DNA from: Homalodisca vitripennis
Lineage: Eukaryota > Arthropoda > Insecta > Hemiptera > Cicadellidae
NCBI RefSeq assembly: GCF_021130785.1
Contig: NC_060209.1
Coordinates: 23,870,001 to 23,934,000, forward strand
Length of the DNA: 64,000 nucleotides
Direction of reading: 5' to 3'
The notes under the pieces were generated by a model. The model saw only the letters and a program-made list of their open reading frames with translations. It had not been told where the DNA came from and ran no database searches. Positions 48,465 to 61,131 of this stretch are shown here, piece by piece (positions within the stretch are counted from its first letter, which is position 1; every line of letters begins with the position of its first letter). The position numbers and the translations under genes were made by a program.

Positions 48465-49980
48465 TTCCTTGCTTCATTAATGTTACTGCAAAGTCTTGGT
48501 TTGCGAGCTAGATGGCATTTTCACAACTCTTTTTGTTGTTGAAGTGTGGTATACCTGTAAATAATGTGACATACATCTAATTAATTGTCATATATAAAAA
48601 ATTATTATTTAAGTAGCACAGTTATTACATATCATAACATATTACTGATTGAGTACAGTAAGCTCTTTACACAATAGAAAGTACGACATATTCTTTGAAA
48701 GGATTGGTACAAGAAGTGTTTTTAATGAAACCATAAGACTAAACCACGAAAACCAAGACACAGTTTTAACTGTAAAGATCTCCACAAGTTACTGAGCACC
48801 TCTCCAGCCTCTCCAGTCTCCAGTGTAGAGCTCTCTACAGTTGTACACAAAAGAAAGCATGTCTTTAAATGACATCTTCACCCGATGGTCCTTTCAAGAC
48901 TCATTTGCAGATTTAAAAAGAGTAACAGTGCCTTCATTAAAATATTTCACCTCACCTGCTAGTTTGAACAGTTCACAATTGAGTGGGGGAAAATACAGTG
49001 TCAAAAAGTGGGATATATACGGTTTATGATGTTGTATGGAAAAATTGACTTCAACTTAAGTGACATGTTATTGATGACTCTATAATGATTCAGGTTATGC
49101 ATGTTGAAGAAAAACAACTATTTATAACTGTTACTAGTGTTTGAACTATATTTGGCTTCCATAGCTACTTGTACTAACTAAATTAAAGTTAGATACCGAC
49201 AAGACATATCTTATCTATAAATGTACTTACAAACTATACGCAGGATGTAACAAAAATATAGGGCTGGCTATGAATTTTCAGATTTTCTATGTGATGCTAA
49301 GCTAAAAATGATGAATAACATTTTTTCCAATTTCCACTTCGTTTAGCCACTAACCACAATTTTTTAATTTTTAGTAACAAATTATTTTATCAAAAACTAG
49401 TAAAGCTAAAGAAACCAAATTTGGCCGAAAAATTAAATGTGTTATTTCCTTTAATATTGACAAAATTGCGTCTGTTGATAATGTTTAAGGTCAGATAACA
49501 AAATATCGTTATAGCTATAAAATATTTACTAGATACCAACTATTAGGAAAATTTTATTAAAAATTCAAATGGAATCCTTTAATGCATAAGACTGCTAAAA
49601 TGATTTGTATAACAGTATTATCATTTAAAGTAAATTTAGGTAGAAACTTTGCCTTTCATATCGTAATTACAGTACAGACCAAGCACTTCATGCTTAATAC
49701 TTGCCAACACGTACAGTTAAAAGTGTGATTTCCTACAACTTATACTTTTTATCTGGATAAACTCAACAGTGCTCAACAGCGATAAAAAAAAAAATAAATA
49801 CAAGTTTTGCTACTATTGAGTTTCCGTTAGAGCTTACAAGACTAAGTGTAAAACAAATTTATAATAATAGTCGAATTAATGAAAAATATGGTTATAATGT
49901 CATAACAATTTTTACACAGAACAGTGTATTACAGGTTACCCCAGGCCCTTTTAATTAATAATATTTTTTTGTTCGTAGTT
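48465..49980. other. AT-rich intergenic DNA
   Basis: A 62-codon frame at 48841-49029 in a slightly GC-richer patch has no recognised motif. Nothing else supported. Confidence 0.45.
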
Positions 49981-49984
49981 GTAA

Positions 49985-50170
49985 GATTTTTCGGCAAATT
50001 TAGAGACGAGTGCAGCGTAGCCCGGACGGGTTTTTGAGATAGGGATTTGCTTATATGTTAAACAAAACACCTAAGAATGTCAATGGAAAATTTCAGTACA
50101 ATTTGTCCAGTAGTTTTTAGGTGATTCAGTAACACACAGTAATACTATAAGTTTTAATACAAAAATATAG
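49985..50170. repeat. Dispersed repeat fragment (CCAGTAGTTTTTAGG type)
   Basis: GAGTGCAGCGTAGCCCGGAC, then AAATTTCAGTACAATTTGTC and CAGTAGTTTTTAGGTGATTC form a type of non-coding repeat widespread in arthropods. The 5' phrase resembles the CCGCGGGTAAC-like scraps at 4722, 18680 and 39900. Confidence 0.5.
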
Positions 50171-50353
50171 ATAACAATATAGATGTACGAGTATTTTGAT
50201 TATAAATTATAGTGGTGCCAACTTATAAATTGAATAATTTTTATACTTTTTACCAAAGTAAATTGCATATAAATTTAAGATACTGTATTATGAAGCCCCA
50301 TTTTAAGAGAATGTGTGAGCCAAATGTCTCAGGTTTATGAGGATAATTTTTGT

Positions 50354-50356
<3 letters not shown>

Positions 50357-50413
<57 letters not shown>
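50357..50413. repeat. (TA)n microsatellite
   Basis: An uninterrupted TA tract of about 57 nt. Confidence 0.95.
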
Positions 50414-50417
<4 letters not shown>

Positions 50418-50513
50418 AGGTAAATATATTAGGTAATATATAGGATTATATATATACATACATATTTTAGGTACTGTTAACTAATCATGTTATTTTATTA
50501 TGTATAACTAATC

Positions 50514-50796
50514 ATTTATGAAGCTTCATTAACGTACAACATTAACTGTACACTTTTGGCACAGTTACTTGCTGTTTAGGTATATTTTACGGGTATATAT
50601 ATCATGGTGCTACTTTGAAGCACTAAATATATATATATATATAAATGTAACACTAAAACTAATACTAATACTTATATAATTTATGAAGCTTCATTAACGT
50701 ACAACATTAACATAATACTGTACACTTTTGGCACAGTTACTTGCTGTTCAGGTATATTTTACGGGTATATATATATCATGGTGCTACTTTGAAGCA

Positions 50797-50839
<43 letters not shown>

Positions 50840-50867
50840 GTAACACTAAAACTAATACTTATATAAG
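50514..50867 (+). repeat. Tandem duplication, ~165-bp unit with internal TA tract
   Basis: Units start at about 50514 and 50679 with TTTATGAAGCTTCATTAACG. Each runs through TGTACACTTTTGGCACAGTT, GGTATATTTTACGGGTATAT, CATGGTGCTACTTTGAAGCA, a TA tract and GTAACACTAAAACTAATACT. The TA tract is short in unit 1 (50627-50642) and longer in unit 2 (50801-50836). An inverted relative lies at 45561-45694. Confidence 0.93.
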
Positions 50868-50869
50868 TA

Positions 50870-51835
50870 AGTAACACCTGAGTAACTTATGACAAAACAA
50901 AATATTTTTATTATTAGCCTATTACAAAAACAAACTAACGAGAGATAACAGGCCATTGGATGCATTTACATTGTACAGTGGTTGTTAACACGGTTTACAT
51001 TTATGTTATACTGTACAGCTTAATTTATCTTATTTGAAATTCATAAGATTTTTCTAAAATTTTGACGTAATTACAGAGCAATTAATTTATGGTGGTTACT
51101 CATTTACTTCAGAATTCGCTTTCAGATAACAAAGCTTTAATATCTCATTTAATTCAAATGACTTTTAATAAAAGTTATTCTGCAAAGGAGTTATGTACTG
51201 AGAAACTTTTAAGAAATAAAGGCATTTTTATTTTATTTTTTATTTAATAATTTCAAAATAATGATCCTGTGTCAATTGACATGACATAAAAAACACTGGT
51301 ACTGTGGTACTGAATATGACCGAATGGTACTGTGTGCTTTAACGCACAACAGAAAACCGTTCTTTTATTATGGATGGAAGAACCTTAGGGACATAAACGG
51401 AAGTGAGGGTGATAGAGATAAGTGTTGACGCCGTGGCAGTTGTCCAAGAAGCAACGCAGTTACCCGTTAGAGGATATTGTATTGTATCTTTGAAGCATTT
51501 AATATAGAAATATTTTTACTGGTTTGTTGTGCACCAAAAATCGCGAATATATATGACAGAAAAAAAACAACATTCACATAAAAGGATCTCGTAGAAGTGG
51601 TATAAATATATTTGTACTCATTACATGTTTCTTCTGTTCGAATTGTACATACATAACAATAGGTTTTACAATTTTCCAATCCGTCGTTGCACTACCAAGT
51701 GATCTTGTGTACACATTATCTCCTTAAATTACTAATAAATATACGTCGAATCTCATAAGTAGGCTACTGAAGTTTACTATATATTTTAATAATTATATTT
51801 AAAACGTTAAAGTTAGTATTACTCTTTCACGATAT
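50870..51835. other. AT-rich intergenic DNA, nothing recognised
   Basis: No supported gene or repeat was seen. Confidence 0.45.
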
Positions 51836-51839
51836 ATAT

Positions 51840-52020
51840 GGTGTATAAAACCCCGCCAGGGCTTGATAATCCCCGAAAAATTGCAGATAAAGCAATAAAA
51901 ATTGGTACACCATTACTGCACCTGTAAATCTACTTTTGGAAGTAACTACCATTTTTGTCATGTCAGGGGTATGGCCCCCAAGGAGTCAGAATAAAGTTAA
52001 ATTAAATTAGAGCATAGGTT
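51840..52020. repeat. Dispersed repeat fragment, unassigned
   Basis: ACCCCGCCAGGGCTTGATAA, AAAAATTGGTACACC and GGGGTATGGCCCCCAAGGAG stand out from the AT-rich flanks and resemble phrases of common arthropod repeats. A weak echo (GGATGGTCTTCAAGGAGTTT) lies at about 52245. Confidence 0.35.
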
Positions 52021-52024
52021 GAGT

Positions 52025-53443
52025 ATATAACATAAAATTAAACGTCCCTATTAGTAAAGTACAATGCTGCTAATCCGACCTGAAAAGGTTCACTCATTAA
52101 AATATTACATTTACAATGTATGTCATGTTCTAGGTAATTTAATATTCTTGTATTGCTCAAGTTGTGAATGTTTAACTTTTTAAATGAAAACTGGACATAA
52201 GAAATAGTTTTTAAGATATATATTGACTTTTCACATCTATTGGAGGATGGTCTTCAAGGAGTTTGGCAGAAGAATTGAACGTGAGCATAACTCAACAAAT
52301 ACATAATTTTAAACTAACAATATTTTATGCAAAAAGTTAATAATTATCTTACAAACTATTTCTCCAGTATTGACTAGTATTATCAGTATCGTTCGGAAAC
52401 TATCAAGCCCGTACGGGACTTTTTGTACAACGTTTATATTATACTACAATAAAAATTATGTTGTAACAGAGTCAGGTCATGAATATAAGTGAAAAGGTAT
52501 TATTGTCCCAAAATGACATTTTTGAATTATTATTATCCATCAATCTGACCGAATGTCAGACTTTAACACTTTAAAACGGAAAACCTGAAGAATATGAAAT
52601 ACAAAACTGAAGGACTGGCATGTGCGATGGTACTTGAATATACTCGTAATTGAGTATTGCATACGTGGATCTATGTAGGTTATATTAATGAACTTCATTA
52701 ACGGTTCGATGAACAGAATTTGAAACTTTATTGCATCGCAAGCATTCTAATTAATGTTGTAGCTAACTAACGATTTCTGATTAGCTGTAAATTAATAGAG
52801 TGACTCGCCCGTTCCAAATTACTGAGTCCTGTATGGTATGCTTTAAATCCACATATATCACGTTGCTTAAACCACAATTTAAACTAATTGGGACAAGGGA
52901 GATATATTTGAACACTAAATAATAATTTATTTTTGTTTTTTTTAACATAACTGTATTAAAAAAAATATTAGTGAAGATCACTAAATAATATTTGTATTAA
53001 GTAACCAAAGTTTTCATAATTAAAAGAAATAAAACTGATAATATAAAACTTACTAATATTAAAATAACTTTGTAATTAATAAGTTTATAAGTTATAATTT
53101 GTTTTGTGTAGTAAACCTATACTGGAAACTTCTGAGACCTTTTAATTTGGTTTAGCTTTTTAAGGTAGCTTAGCATGACCTTAATTATTTAAATTGTAGA
53201 ACGAAAAAACAGATGCACAATTTTGCGTATTTTCACAATTTTAGTAATTATTGATTTCGGTTGTTTATAAGATACGCGTGACTCAGAATCGAGTTTTACT
53301 CGTAAGTTGTGATTCTTTTCTAATCCTAATCGTGTTATAGCCTTCTTTTACGATCCTGAGTCATGAAGCAGTTGCACCCTTATTAACCTCACCGGTTCTC
53401 ATTTCTAACCAAATTGTTACATTGGTGGAAAATCAATCCACTG

Positions 53444-53445
<2 letters not shown>
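52025..53445. other. AT-rich intergenic DNA, nothing recognised
   Basis: No supported gene or repeat was seen. Confidence 0.5.

Positions 53446-53446
<1 letters not shown>

Positions 53447-53502
<56 letters not shown>
53447..53502. repeat. (GA)n microsatellite
   Basis: An uninterrupted GA tract of about 56 nt. Confidence 0.95.
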
Positions 53503-53504
<2 letters not shown>

Positions 53505-53505
<1 letters not shown>

Positions 53506-55912
53506 CAGCATACCTCGTTCGTATTGTCTTTTGTGTAACTAACATAGCCAAAAACGTATTACAGAAAAAAGTAATTGGTTTCAATTCGTCACTTCGTCAC
53601 TGCTACTATCTATAGTCGAATTTAGATAACCCTATTTTTTATCACTGAACACATCTGAAATGTTTATACGAAATACAAAATTCTGCGAAATTGCTTTGCA
53701 CATAGCGTTATGTGGCTAGGTTCACCTGGCAAAGAGTTTGCCTAACTTTACAGCCACTAAGCATTCTTTAAATATTGTTAAAATTATTATATGCTGCATT
53801 TAAACATAAAAACTCTTATGTTTTATTCTTATATCTGACTATTATTCATGCAGTTTCTTCCAACACTGTCTTGTAGGTTTTGTACGATTGAGTACCAAAC
53901 ATCCAAGTATCTTAAACAAGTTTACATTTATAATAGTGTATATACAATATATATGTGGTAATGTTTATAAAATATGCATTATATTCACAGTGTTGTTAAA
54001 TGCAACACAGTTTATTTGTTATGTTGTAGTGAAGTTACATTTGAATACATGAAGTTTTCGTCCTTAACGACGCAAACGCAACTTGAAGCGCCGTTTGTCA
54101 TAAACTTTTATCTCAATCACTGCTGACTTCCTTTATGGCCTCTCTTCGATGTTAGACTGCACTCTTGAGAGAATAATTCTATGATATTGAGCGCAAGCAG
54201 ATGAATCTTCTTTTGTTTTTATAGGACAAACGTTAATAAAATTACTAAAGTTCACTTTTATTATTGGTTTGTCATAATAAAAATTTATGGTCTGTATATA
54301 TTAGATGGAATTACATTAAGTAATGGATTTTACAGTATTTCTGTCCAATAACAAACAAGTTTATACTTAAGAACATGTTATGTTTTGTTTTTATTTCCAA
54401 TATTTTTTACGACGTTATACATATATGCTGACGTCTTGATAGATAATATAATTAATATTAACATACATTAAATTTGCAACATGGGGTTATACAAATAATA
54501 TTTATCATAACAAGAACACAATTAGTTTTTAAGAAGGAAATTATAGCTATAACCAAATCAAGTTGTACATTAATTGTTTATTAACACTATACCTTTTTTA
54601 GATAATGTAGGACTGTTTGGCTAAATCCTTTATTACCTTTCCTACAAATAGTGAAAGTCTGAGGCGTGAATACCCCATGGCTTAAATTCTGAACAATCGA
54701 AATAATATGTTTTCAATATTTCTTAACAGTTTCATCTACAACATCATAGCAATATATGTATATTCAACATATATCCGGTTCCGATGACGGGACATAATTC
54801 TCTCATTACATCACGATGATCACTACTACAAAATCAAAACGATATTTATAGTTTCAATACTTTTCCGGTTCTGATATCATAGATCATCATTCGCTCAATA
54901 AACCATGGTGATCACCTACACTCAATGAAAGAACCAAACTATCAAAATAGATTTTCTTTTAGTAGTACTCAATATATCAGATAGTTGTTTCAGCCTAGTA
55001 AGGGCTGGAGTATGGCCTACAATTAGACACTGACAGATTCAATTTTGAATGTTATATATTTCTGTTTTTACTTTTTAATTATTTATAAACATAAGCATAT
55101 ATGCAACTTAATAACTATAAAAATCTTGCTTTTTTATTTCTAAATTAATGATTCATAAAAATTTTAGTAAATATTTGCTATTGCTGCTATGAATATGACA
55201 CACTTTTCTCTAATACATTACACAAAAAATAAAACTTATTGTTTGAAATTTTACGTTGATGATTGCCCAATCAAATTAAGGAGCAATTCTAACCTTATCT
55301 TCGTTGGTACATACGTTCTAAGTGTTAAACTCTATTCTAGAATACTTTAAAACATGAAAAAATATTTAAAATTTTAAATATTTACAAGTTTTTAACGCTT
55401 TATAAATAAAAAAGTACGGAGCCTATCTGAAAGTACCGATTTTAAATAGTTCAGAGTGAGTCACTCAGTTAGTCCATACGTCTAACTAAATTAGTATGTG
55501 ATGCGTTGTCAATTTATAAATACAGTCACTTCTTAAACTTCCATCTTAGAAAGAAAATAATGTTGGAGAAAGAGTGACTTTATATTGTGAGAGCGTTCTC
55601 GCAGTGGGTGGATACAACGATGTGAAATTTGTCAAGTGTTATCTTATAGGTTCCTTCACATGTGACTTGACTTTTTCCATACCCTGTTTGTTACCAACAA
55701 AAGATATAATTTTTCATAAGCATTATATTTGACAAAAATTTTTATTACAAGTTATAAAGCAATACGATGTCTATTTCTGGCGACTTTAAGTGCACCACGT
55801 TGAAACACTTTTAAAATATAACGGCACATAATCGAATAAGATGCGTACCTCTCATATTAGGTCCCAAAAATGAACCCATAAAACATTATCACATTTAATT
55901 GATAGAATTGAT
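53505..55912. other. AT-rich intergenic DNA with a short duplication
   Basis: A diverged ~90-bp duplication lies at about 54770-54930 (TATCCGGTTCCGATGAC / TTTTCCGGTTCTGATATC, each followed by 'catcat.gatgatcac'). No gene was recognised. Confidence 0.45.
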
Positions 55913-55917
55913 TGGGA

Positions 55918-56157
55918 GTGCCGATGGCCGAGCGGTCTAAGTCGTTGGACTTTGGGTCTGAGTTAGAGATAGCGCAGGTTCAAATCCTGTCTGTGACCGT
56001 TGCACTTTTTATCAGTACAATCAACCACGTACTGTATCGACTCTCCCCTTTATTCTGTTTGATAAGATCCTCGCACAGGCCAGTGGCCCGTGAGGACGGA
56101 CAGAATAAGGCTTAAAAGTGGATCGGCCTCTCTTAAAAAAAAAAAAATAAAAAAAAT
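55918..56157 (+). mobile_element. tRNA-derived SINE with Leu-like head and A-rich tail
   Basis: The head has an A-box TGGCCGAGCGG (55925-55935) and a B-box GGTTCAAATCC (55977-55987) at tRNA spacing. The A-box text, long variable arm and overall length resemble class II tRNAs, closest to tRNA-Leu. The acceptor stem does not pair (several mismatches), and the anticodon loop cannot be read as a Leu anticodon, so this is not a working tRNA gene. A body of ~120 bp follows (CACAGGCCAGTGGCCCG ... AGGCTTAAAAGTGG) and then an A-rich tail (56135-56157). RNA polymerase III transcription from the internal boxes and mobilisation by a LINE are expected for this class. A target-site duplication was not clear. 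Confidence 0.82.
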
Positions 56158-56159
56158 TG

Positions 56160-57285
56160 TTTTTGGTATTTCTGTGACATTCCAAATTGCACTTTATAGA
56201 TTACACAATAAAATAATTTCATTTAACCTTCTGTTAAAAGTTGAATGCTATAAACAAGCATGTTTTGTATAGGCAGCAGTTTTAATAATACATGAAAAAG
56301 GACAAAAATACCTTAAAGTTGATAAAGGGGTTTTAAAGTAATAGTATCCTTTTATATATAAAACTATACGTTTGAATAAAATTAGTGAAATCATGAATCG
56401 ACTGATGAAAATGTTTAGAAAAACTTTTAAATTCAACCACATAAGAACATCGACTACTTTTAGTCTATAATCAGACAACCGTTATATAATGTTTACAATC
56501 ACAAAATCGATAGTAGATATTCTTCCAATAAAGAAATACATAATTAGATGCGCTACTTTTGGTATAATTTGAAAAGGGGTTGGGTTAATTAAACGATAAT
56601 ATTGTTCTAAGATCATAATTTTTAGCTTGCCACACTTAAAACCAAGCAATCGACGAGTAAATAATACCTAAATATATTATCAATATCAAAATAGATAGAG
56701 TTTTGACCCTTACATATTCGAGTCAAATATTTTTGAGCTAAACTATATTTATTAAGAAATACTTCGTTCAATAATTTTAACGTAATAAACTTAAGATATG
56801 GTGCTAAATCTATCGTAAAATGCCTTGACGATTAAGTAAATTTAAAATAAAATAAATAAAAATACCTTTTGATTTTGAGCATAACCTCAGTAATACTGCT
56901 GCTCTTAATACTGAAACTCACGCATTATTTATAACTAAATTACAATTAATAATATAAAAGGAAATAATATAAAATAATAATCACGATTAAAACAAAATTA
57001 ATACCGAGGATAGATTTTCGATCTTTGTCCAGTACTACAGTTGTGATTTTATAAAATAGAGTAAACATTGTTTTCGAGTTATAATGCTTATAGAATAGCT
57101 CTCGGGTAAGTATAAACGTAGGTTATGTTGTGCAGAAATTGAAAAAGTTGCAAAGAACGCTTTAATACGATTGTTACTATGACAATCAATTTTATGAACC
57201 CAGCAAACACTATATAGTATAATAAAAAATCAGGTAAGAAAGAAAATGCTTTCGAATGAAAGCTCTATTTTATTCAAATACAAAC
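56160..57285. other. AT-rich intergenic DNA, nothing recognised
   Basis: Frames at 56090-56272 and 56248-56478 carry no motif. Confidence 0.45.
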
Positions 57286-57289
57286 TCTG

Positions 57290-57500
57290 AATGCGAGAAC
57301 GTCTGTTGGAATCGAGTAACAAAGACAGTTAAGAGAAGCAAAACTCAATCTTGTCATGTGTTTACTTCAAGCAGACACCTGAGACTTAGTCTTGTAACGT
57401 GAACTTTGGAATTTCATTTCACTCTTTACACTAAAACTTGTTCTTTGATGATAGTTTAAAAGGCATTTACTGAGCATTCGTCTTCTCACGAATCCTTTTG
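57290..57500. repeat. Dispersed repeat, copy 2 (partner 16195-16445)
   Basis: GAGAACGTCTG, CAAAACTCAATCTTGTCA, AGACACCTGAGACTTAGTC, TTGTAACGTGAACTTTGGAA and TTTCACTCTTTACAC follow the order of copy 1, with scattered changes. Same strand. Confidence 0.65.
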
Positions 57501-57501
57501 A

Positions 57502-58120
57502 TTATTACTTCCTCTTAAAGCCTTTTCTTGTAAAATGTTTTACAATACTGTACAAAACAAAATTTAAGGTAACTTTTAAATATACTTATTTTTATGGATT
57601 CAATCGGTTCCTACAATTCAATTGGGACTGGTATTGGTTATAGAAAATGCCGAGATTCTTTAGTTATTTATAAGAGTTCGTTAAAAATAGTTTATGGCAG
57701 CGCTCCAAGTTGATTTTGGTGGTCTGATGTTTTGATAACATCACTTTCACATAGATCGAGTCCCCCGAGTGTAGCATCACGTACCACAATTTGTTAAAAA
57801 CCAATAGCGTTCATAAGAAATAAGTTTACGCAGTTTTGTCAGTGAAAATGCTTTGTATTTTAAAGGTGATTACCAATTATACATGTACCTCATATACCAA
57901 GAACTTAAAATCTCATTATCTCAGACATGTTTCGTTGAGAGAAGGAACGTAAGTAAAGTTTTTTTTACAGTTGATCGAAAAAATGACTGGTGTCTGCTAA
58001 CGTTTCCCTGCTAGTCCAGGGCCTAAGGGATAATTTGCACTATATAAGCAAGCAAAATGTTTAGATAGAATCAGTAAAAAAATTTCACCTGAGAAAAATC
58101 TATGATCAGCCGCATTAAAG
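57502..58120. other. Intergenic DNA, nothing recognised
   Basis: No supported gene or repeat was seen. Confidence 0.4.
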
Positions 58121-58126
58121 GTTTAA

Positions 58127-59790
58127 ATGTCAAAATGGGAGAGTATCAGAAGGGGTGCGCAGATAAATTATATTTTGTCAAATATATTGTTTTTAGATAT
58201 ACACACTTTAAATCAAGATTCAGAGCTATACTTAAATGTAAATTCAGCGTCACATACATACATACATAAAGTGGGGAATTGCAGCCTATTATCTAGATGT
58301 CTGATAGCAATACAGATATTGGTTATATCATTGAAGGTCTGCGTGTTGAAATTTGGCTCTTGGCTCATGTGCAATATAATTTTGATGATCGCATGTATGT
58401 CCCTAAATACAAGGTGTTTACATGCTCTCCGGAAATATATTGACAATTTGTTCGATGTGTCAAGGCAAAACAAATTTAACATAAACGTGGGTCAGAAATG
58501 CTCAGTTTCCTGTCTATGTATTTTTTTTATTATTTATAGTTTCAGAAACCACAAGGACTCAAATTTGTCTCAAATATTTTATTTCTAGTGACAAAGAAAG
58601 AGAAAAATGTATATTATATAATCATATTACGCCTCAAGATGATGGTCGGTTAATGTTCTTAAAGCTTAATAACCAATAACTGTGTTACAATGTTTAAAAC
58701 GTTATAAAATTTTGTAATATAATTACCAATATTGTAACCCACAGGCAATAAAAGTTGGTCAAGAAATAAAGAAGAAATTGGCTTTTAAATTTATTGCACG
58801 GCAAATTTGTTATTGTTACTTTGTTTACGGATTTAATTGATCCTTTTTGATGACGTGAAATGGCAAAATCTTAAAGAACTGTTGAAATAAGAAGTCTTGA
58901 TTTGTATATATGTTAAACATTTTGTATTGAAAACAGACTATATACATAGTGGGAGTGATTCAAGAATCCAATATGGAAGTGTTTTATGTATGGGTTAGTA
59001 AACTGAAACTAGTCACGATAAGCTATGGTTATAGTGAGTTAGACTTATAATATAATGAAATGCTCCATGATGTGATTCCTGATTATGGCTTTCCAGTTGA
59101 ACAGTTTTATACATTTAATTATATTTATTGAGTTCTGTTACTGAATTGTTTTGGTTTAAAGTTTTATTATCCTGTTATTGAATTTAAAAGTTTATTATTT
59201 GTTATTGTTGTTGATATTTATTGCTGTTATGAATTTAGATGTTTATTGTTAGTTATTGTTGTTGTTCATTGTAATCATTATTGTTGATCTTTATTGTTGT
59301 TATGAATTTAGACGTTTTTTGATAGTTATTGTTTGTTCATCTTGTTGTTATTTATTTATTTATTTATTTTTTAATCAATAACTTATACATATGGGTGTAG
59401 ACTCATGAGAGAGCTTACATGTACTGGGAGTCACTTGGAATACCTTTTAGTCAGAAAATGTGTGATTTGTTGGTGTAATTGTAATAGTATTATTGTGTTT
59501 TGTTGGGGGTGTAGTTTTGTTTTAAAATGTTGTATTTGATAGTTTTAAATTGTTATTATGGATTGTTATTGTTATTGTTATCGTTATTAGTTATAAAAAG
59601 TAATTTAATTCTAGAGTAGACTTTTCCTGGGAGTATTGCACTGTACGAGTATAGTAGCCGTATAAAAAAATTGTATTAAAGATGCTTGTTTTTTTCAGAA
59701 TCCCGCACGTGCTGTGTCAGGCACATGGGATCATGTATCAAATAAAAAAACTGTTAATAAATAAACATATTTGAACTGTGAACTATGAAC
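58127..59790 (+). pseudogene. Possible LINE remnant (RT scrap and 3' end)
   Basis: The longest open frame of the window (58127-58588, 153 codons) contains CLHALRKYIDNLFDVSRQNK followed by FNINVGQKCSV. This resembles the segment just after the catalytic box in Jockey-like reverse transcriptases ('L..DI..L.DW...N.F.IN..KC.V'). In another frame, FDDRMYVPK just upstream could be a damaged FADD box. A 122-codon-type upstream RT is not otherwise readable. Downstream, 59100-59600 is G+T-rich with a diverged ~73-bp duplication (GTTATGAATTTAGA at about 59226 and 59299) and a TTTA tract. 59740-59790 (TAATAAATAAACATATTTGAACT, given here as TAATAAATAAACATATTTG) could be a LINE 3' terminus. Joining these parts into one element is inference. 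Confidence 0.4.
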
Positions 59791-59791
59791 T

Positions 59792-60920
59792 TACACTTTC
59801 TGTTTTACAAATTACCTATTATTATACATTTTATGGGTACGAGTTAAATTTAAATCAAACTAAAAAAAAAACTCAGGATGAGGGTTTTAGCACTGTCATA
59901 TTTAATGTTATTATTATTTTATATTTCAAAATAACTATAAGCCAACCACTGTGTACCGGTTTTATAAGAGTTTTATTCAAATGTTAATAAATACAGTTTA
60001 AAACACTTTGAATTATCGAATCAGAATGTTTAGTTTTTCTTTGCAGGCAATTTATGAGAATCGGGTTGTATTTTTATTCCTTAAACCGTCATTAAACGAC
60101 AAAATAATGCTTTAGCTATTTACAGAGTAAAAATTACAAATTTTACATTACTTGCGACTATAAACAGTGATGAATGCGAAAAAACATTTACATTTGTTTC
60201 AAATAATTTCTTACAGTAAAACTAGCATTTTTGTTACTTATTTGGTAAAATTAAAATATCACATAATATTTGATAAGAACCAAGCAATTTACAACCAGTG
60301 AGGAAAATTAATAGGTTTTACAGTATTCAAAACAAAAGAGACTTGCTACCGAGGTCATAGCAAAATGTACTTTAAATGAGACACGAGAGGAAGTCGTCAT
60401 TTGAAGACATACTTACTTTTGTGTACGTTTGTAAAGAGTACTGCAGAGGAGTTCTCTTGAAATCCCACATTGGGAAGGCACCTTTACAGTTATGACTGAG
60501 ACTTGGCTTCCGTGATAATCTTCCTCTTATGTCCTTGTAGAGCAAATATTCACCATTAACACAGCTCTTTGTGTTATTCGTGCGTTTATTAAAACATGTT
60601 CATAATTATTCGTCTCTATGAAGAAGTACATTGTTCGTAAGTAAAAATTATATTTTAAATCTTTCTATATTAAATTGACTGAGCGTTCGAAAAGCCTGTC
60701 ATTCAATGAGCTGAAAAAATAACATACCTGTCTGTATGGTTGTTGGCACAATATCTCGAGATCACACTGGCATATAGGTTCATTTATACACAGGTAACAT
60801 CGAGTTCAATGATGGTGCTTGCCACTCAATGGGATTTATCTGAGCGTTAGTTAAAATTTTACATTGATATTATGGTAACCATGGTTATAAAAAGAATATT
60901 GTAGAATAAATAAATATTTT
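59792..60920. other. AT-rich intergenic DNA, nothing recognised
   Basis: No supported gene or repeat was seen. Confidence 0.45.
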
Positions 60921-60924
60921 TTTC

Positions 60925-61092
60925 CTCCTCCGTAAATTAGTTGATACAGTCACGGCTCTCTAACTGAGAGATCACGGGTTCAAATCCCGGGAGGTCCAAT
61001 TATAATAGAAATAACAGCCACAGTGACCGAAAACAAGCCAGTATAGCCTAAGAGCTGTGGCTTAAAAGAGAATTTGGAAAAAATAATAAATT
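60925..61092 (+). mobile_element. SINE-like element or tRNA pseudogene with tail
   Basis: The B-box GGTTCAAATCC (60977-60987) sits in a near-perfect T-arm (CGGGTTCAAATCCCG). An anticodon-arm-like hairpin precedes it (CTCTCTAACTGAGAG) whose loop reads AAC, a Val-type anticodon. The 5' half and acceptor stem are degenerate. Downstream, AAGCCAGTATAGCC ... GAGCTGTGGCTTAAAAGAG parallels the body of the element at 55918-56157 (GGCCAGTGGCCCG ... AAGGCTTAAAAGTGG). The end is an A-rich tail (61075-61092). A different tRNA-like head with a related 3' body suggests two SINE families sharing a tail. Confidence 0.6.
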
Positions 61093-61131
61093 TTAAAACA
61101 ACATTAGATAACAATTTGATAGGAAAACAGG

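Noticed and set aside
50250..50459. Ile-Tyr repeat peptide on the minus strand
   Set aside because: It is a translation of the TA microsatellite.
55918..56000. Functional tRNA-Leu gene
   Set aside because: The acceptor stem has several mismatches, the anticodon loop does not give a Leu anticodon, and a SINE body with an A-rich tail follows.
55912..56115. 67-codon open frame over the SINE head
   Set aside because: It is a translation of the tRNA-like promoter region; the A- and B-boxes explain the sequence.
60925..61000. Functional tRNA-Val gene
   Set aside because: The T-arm and anticodon arm look good, but the D-arm and acceptor stem are degenerate and a SINE-like tail follows.
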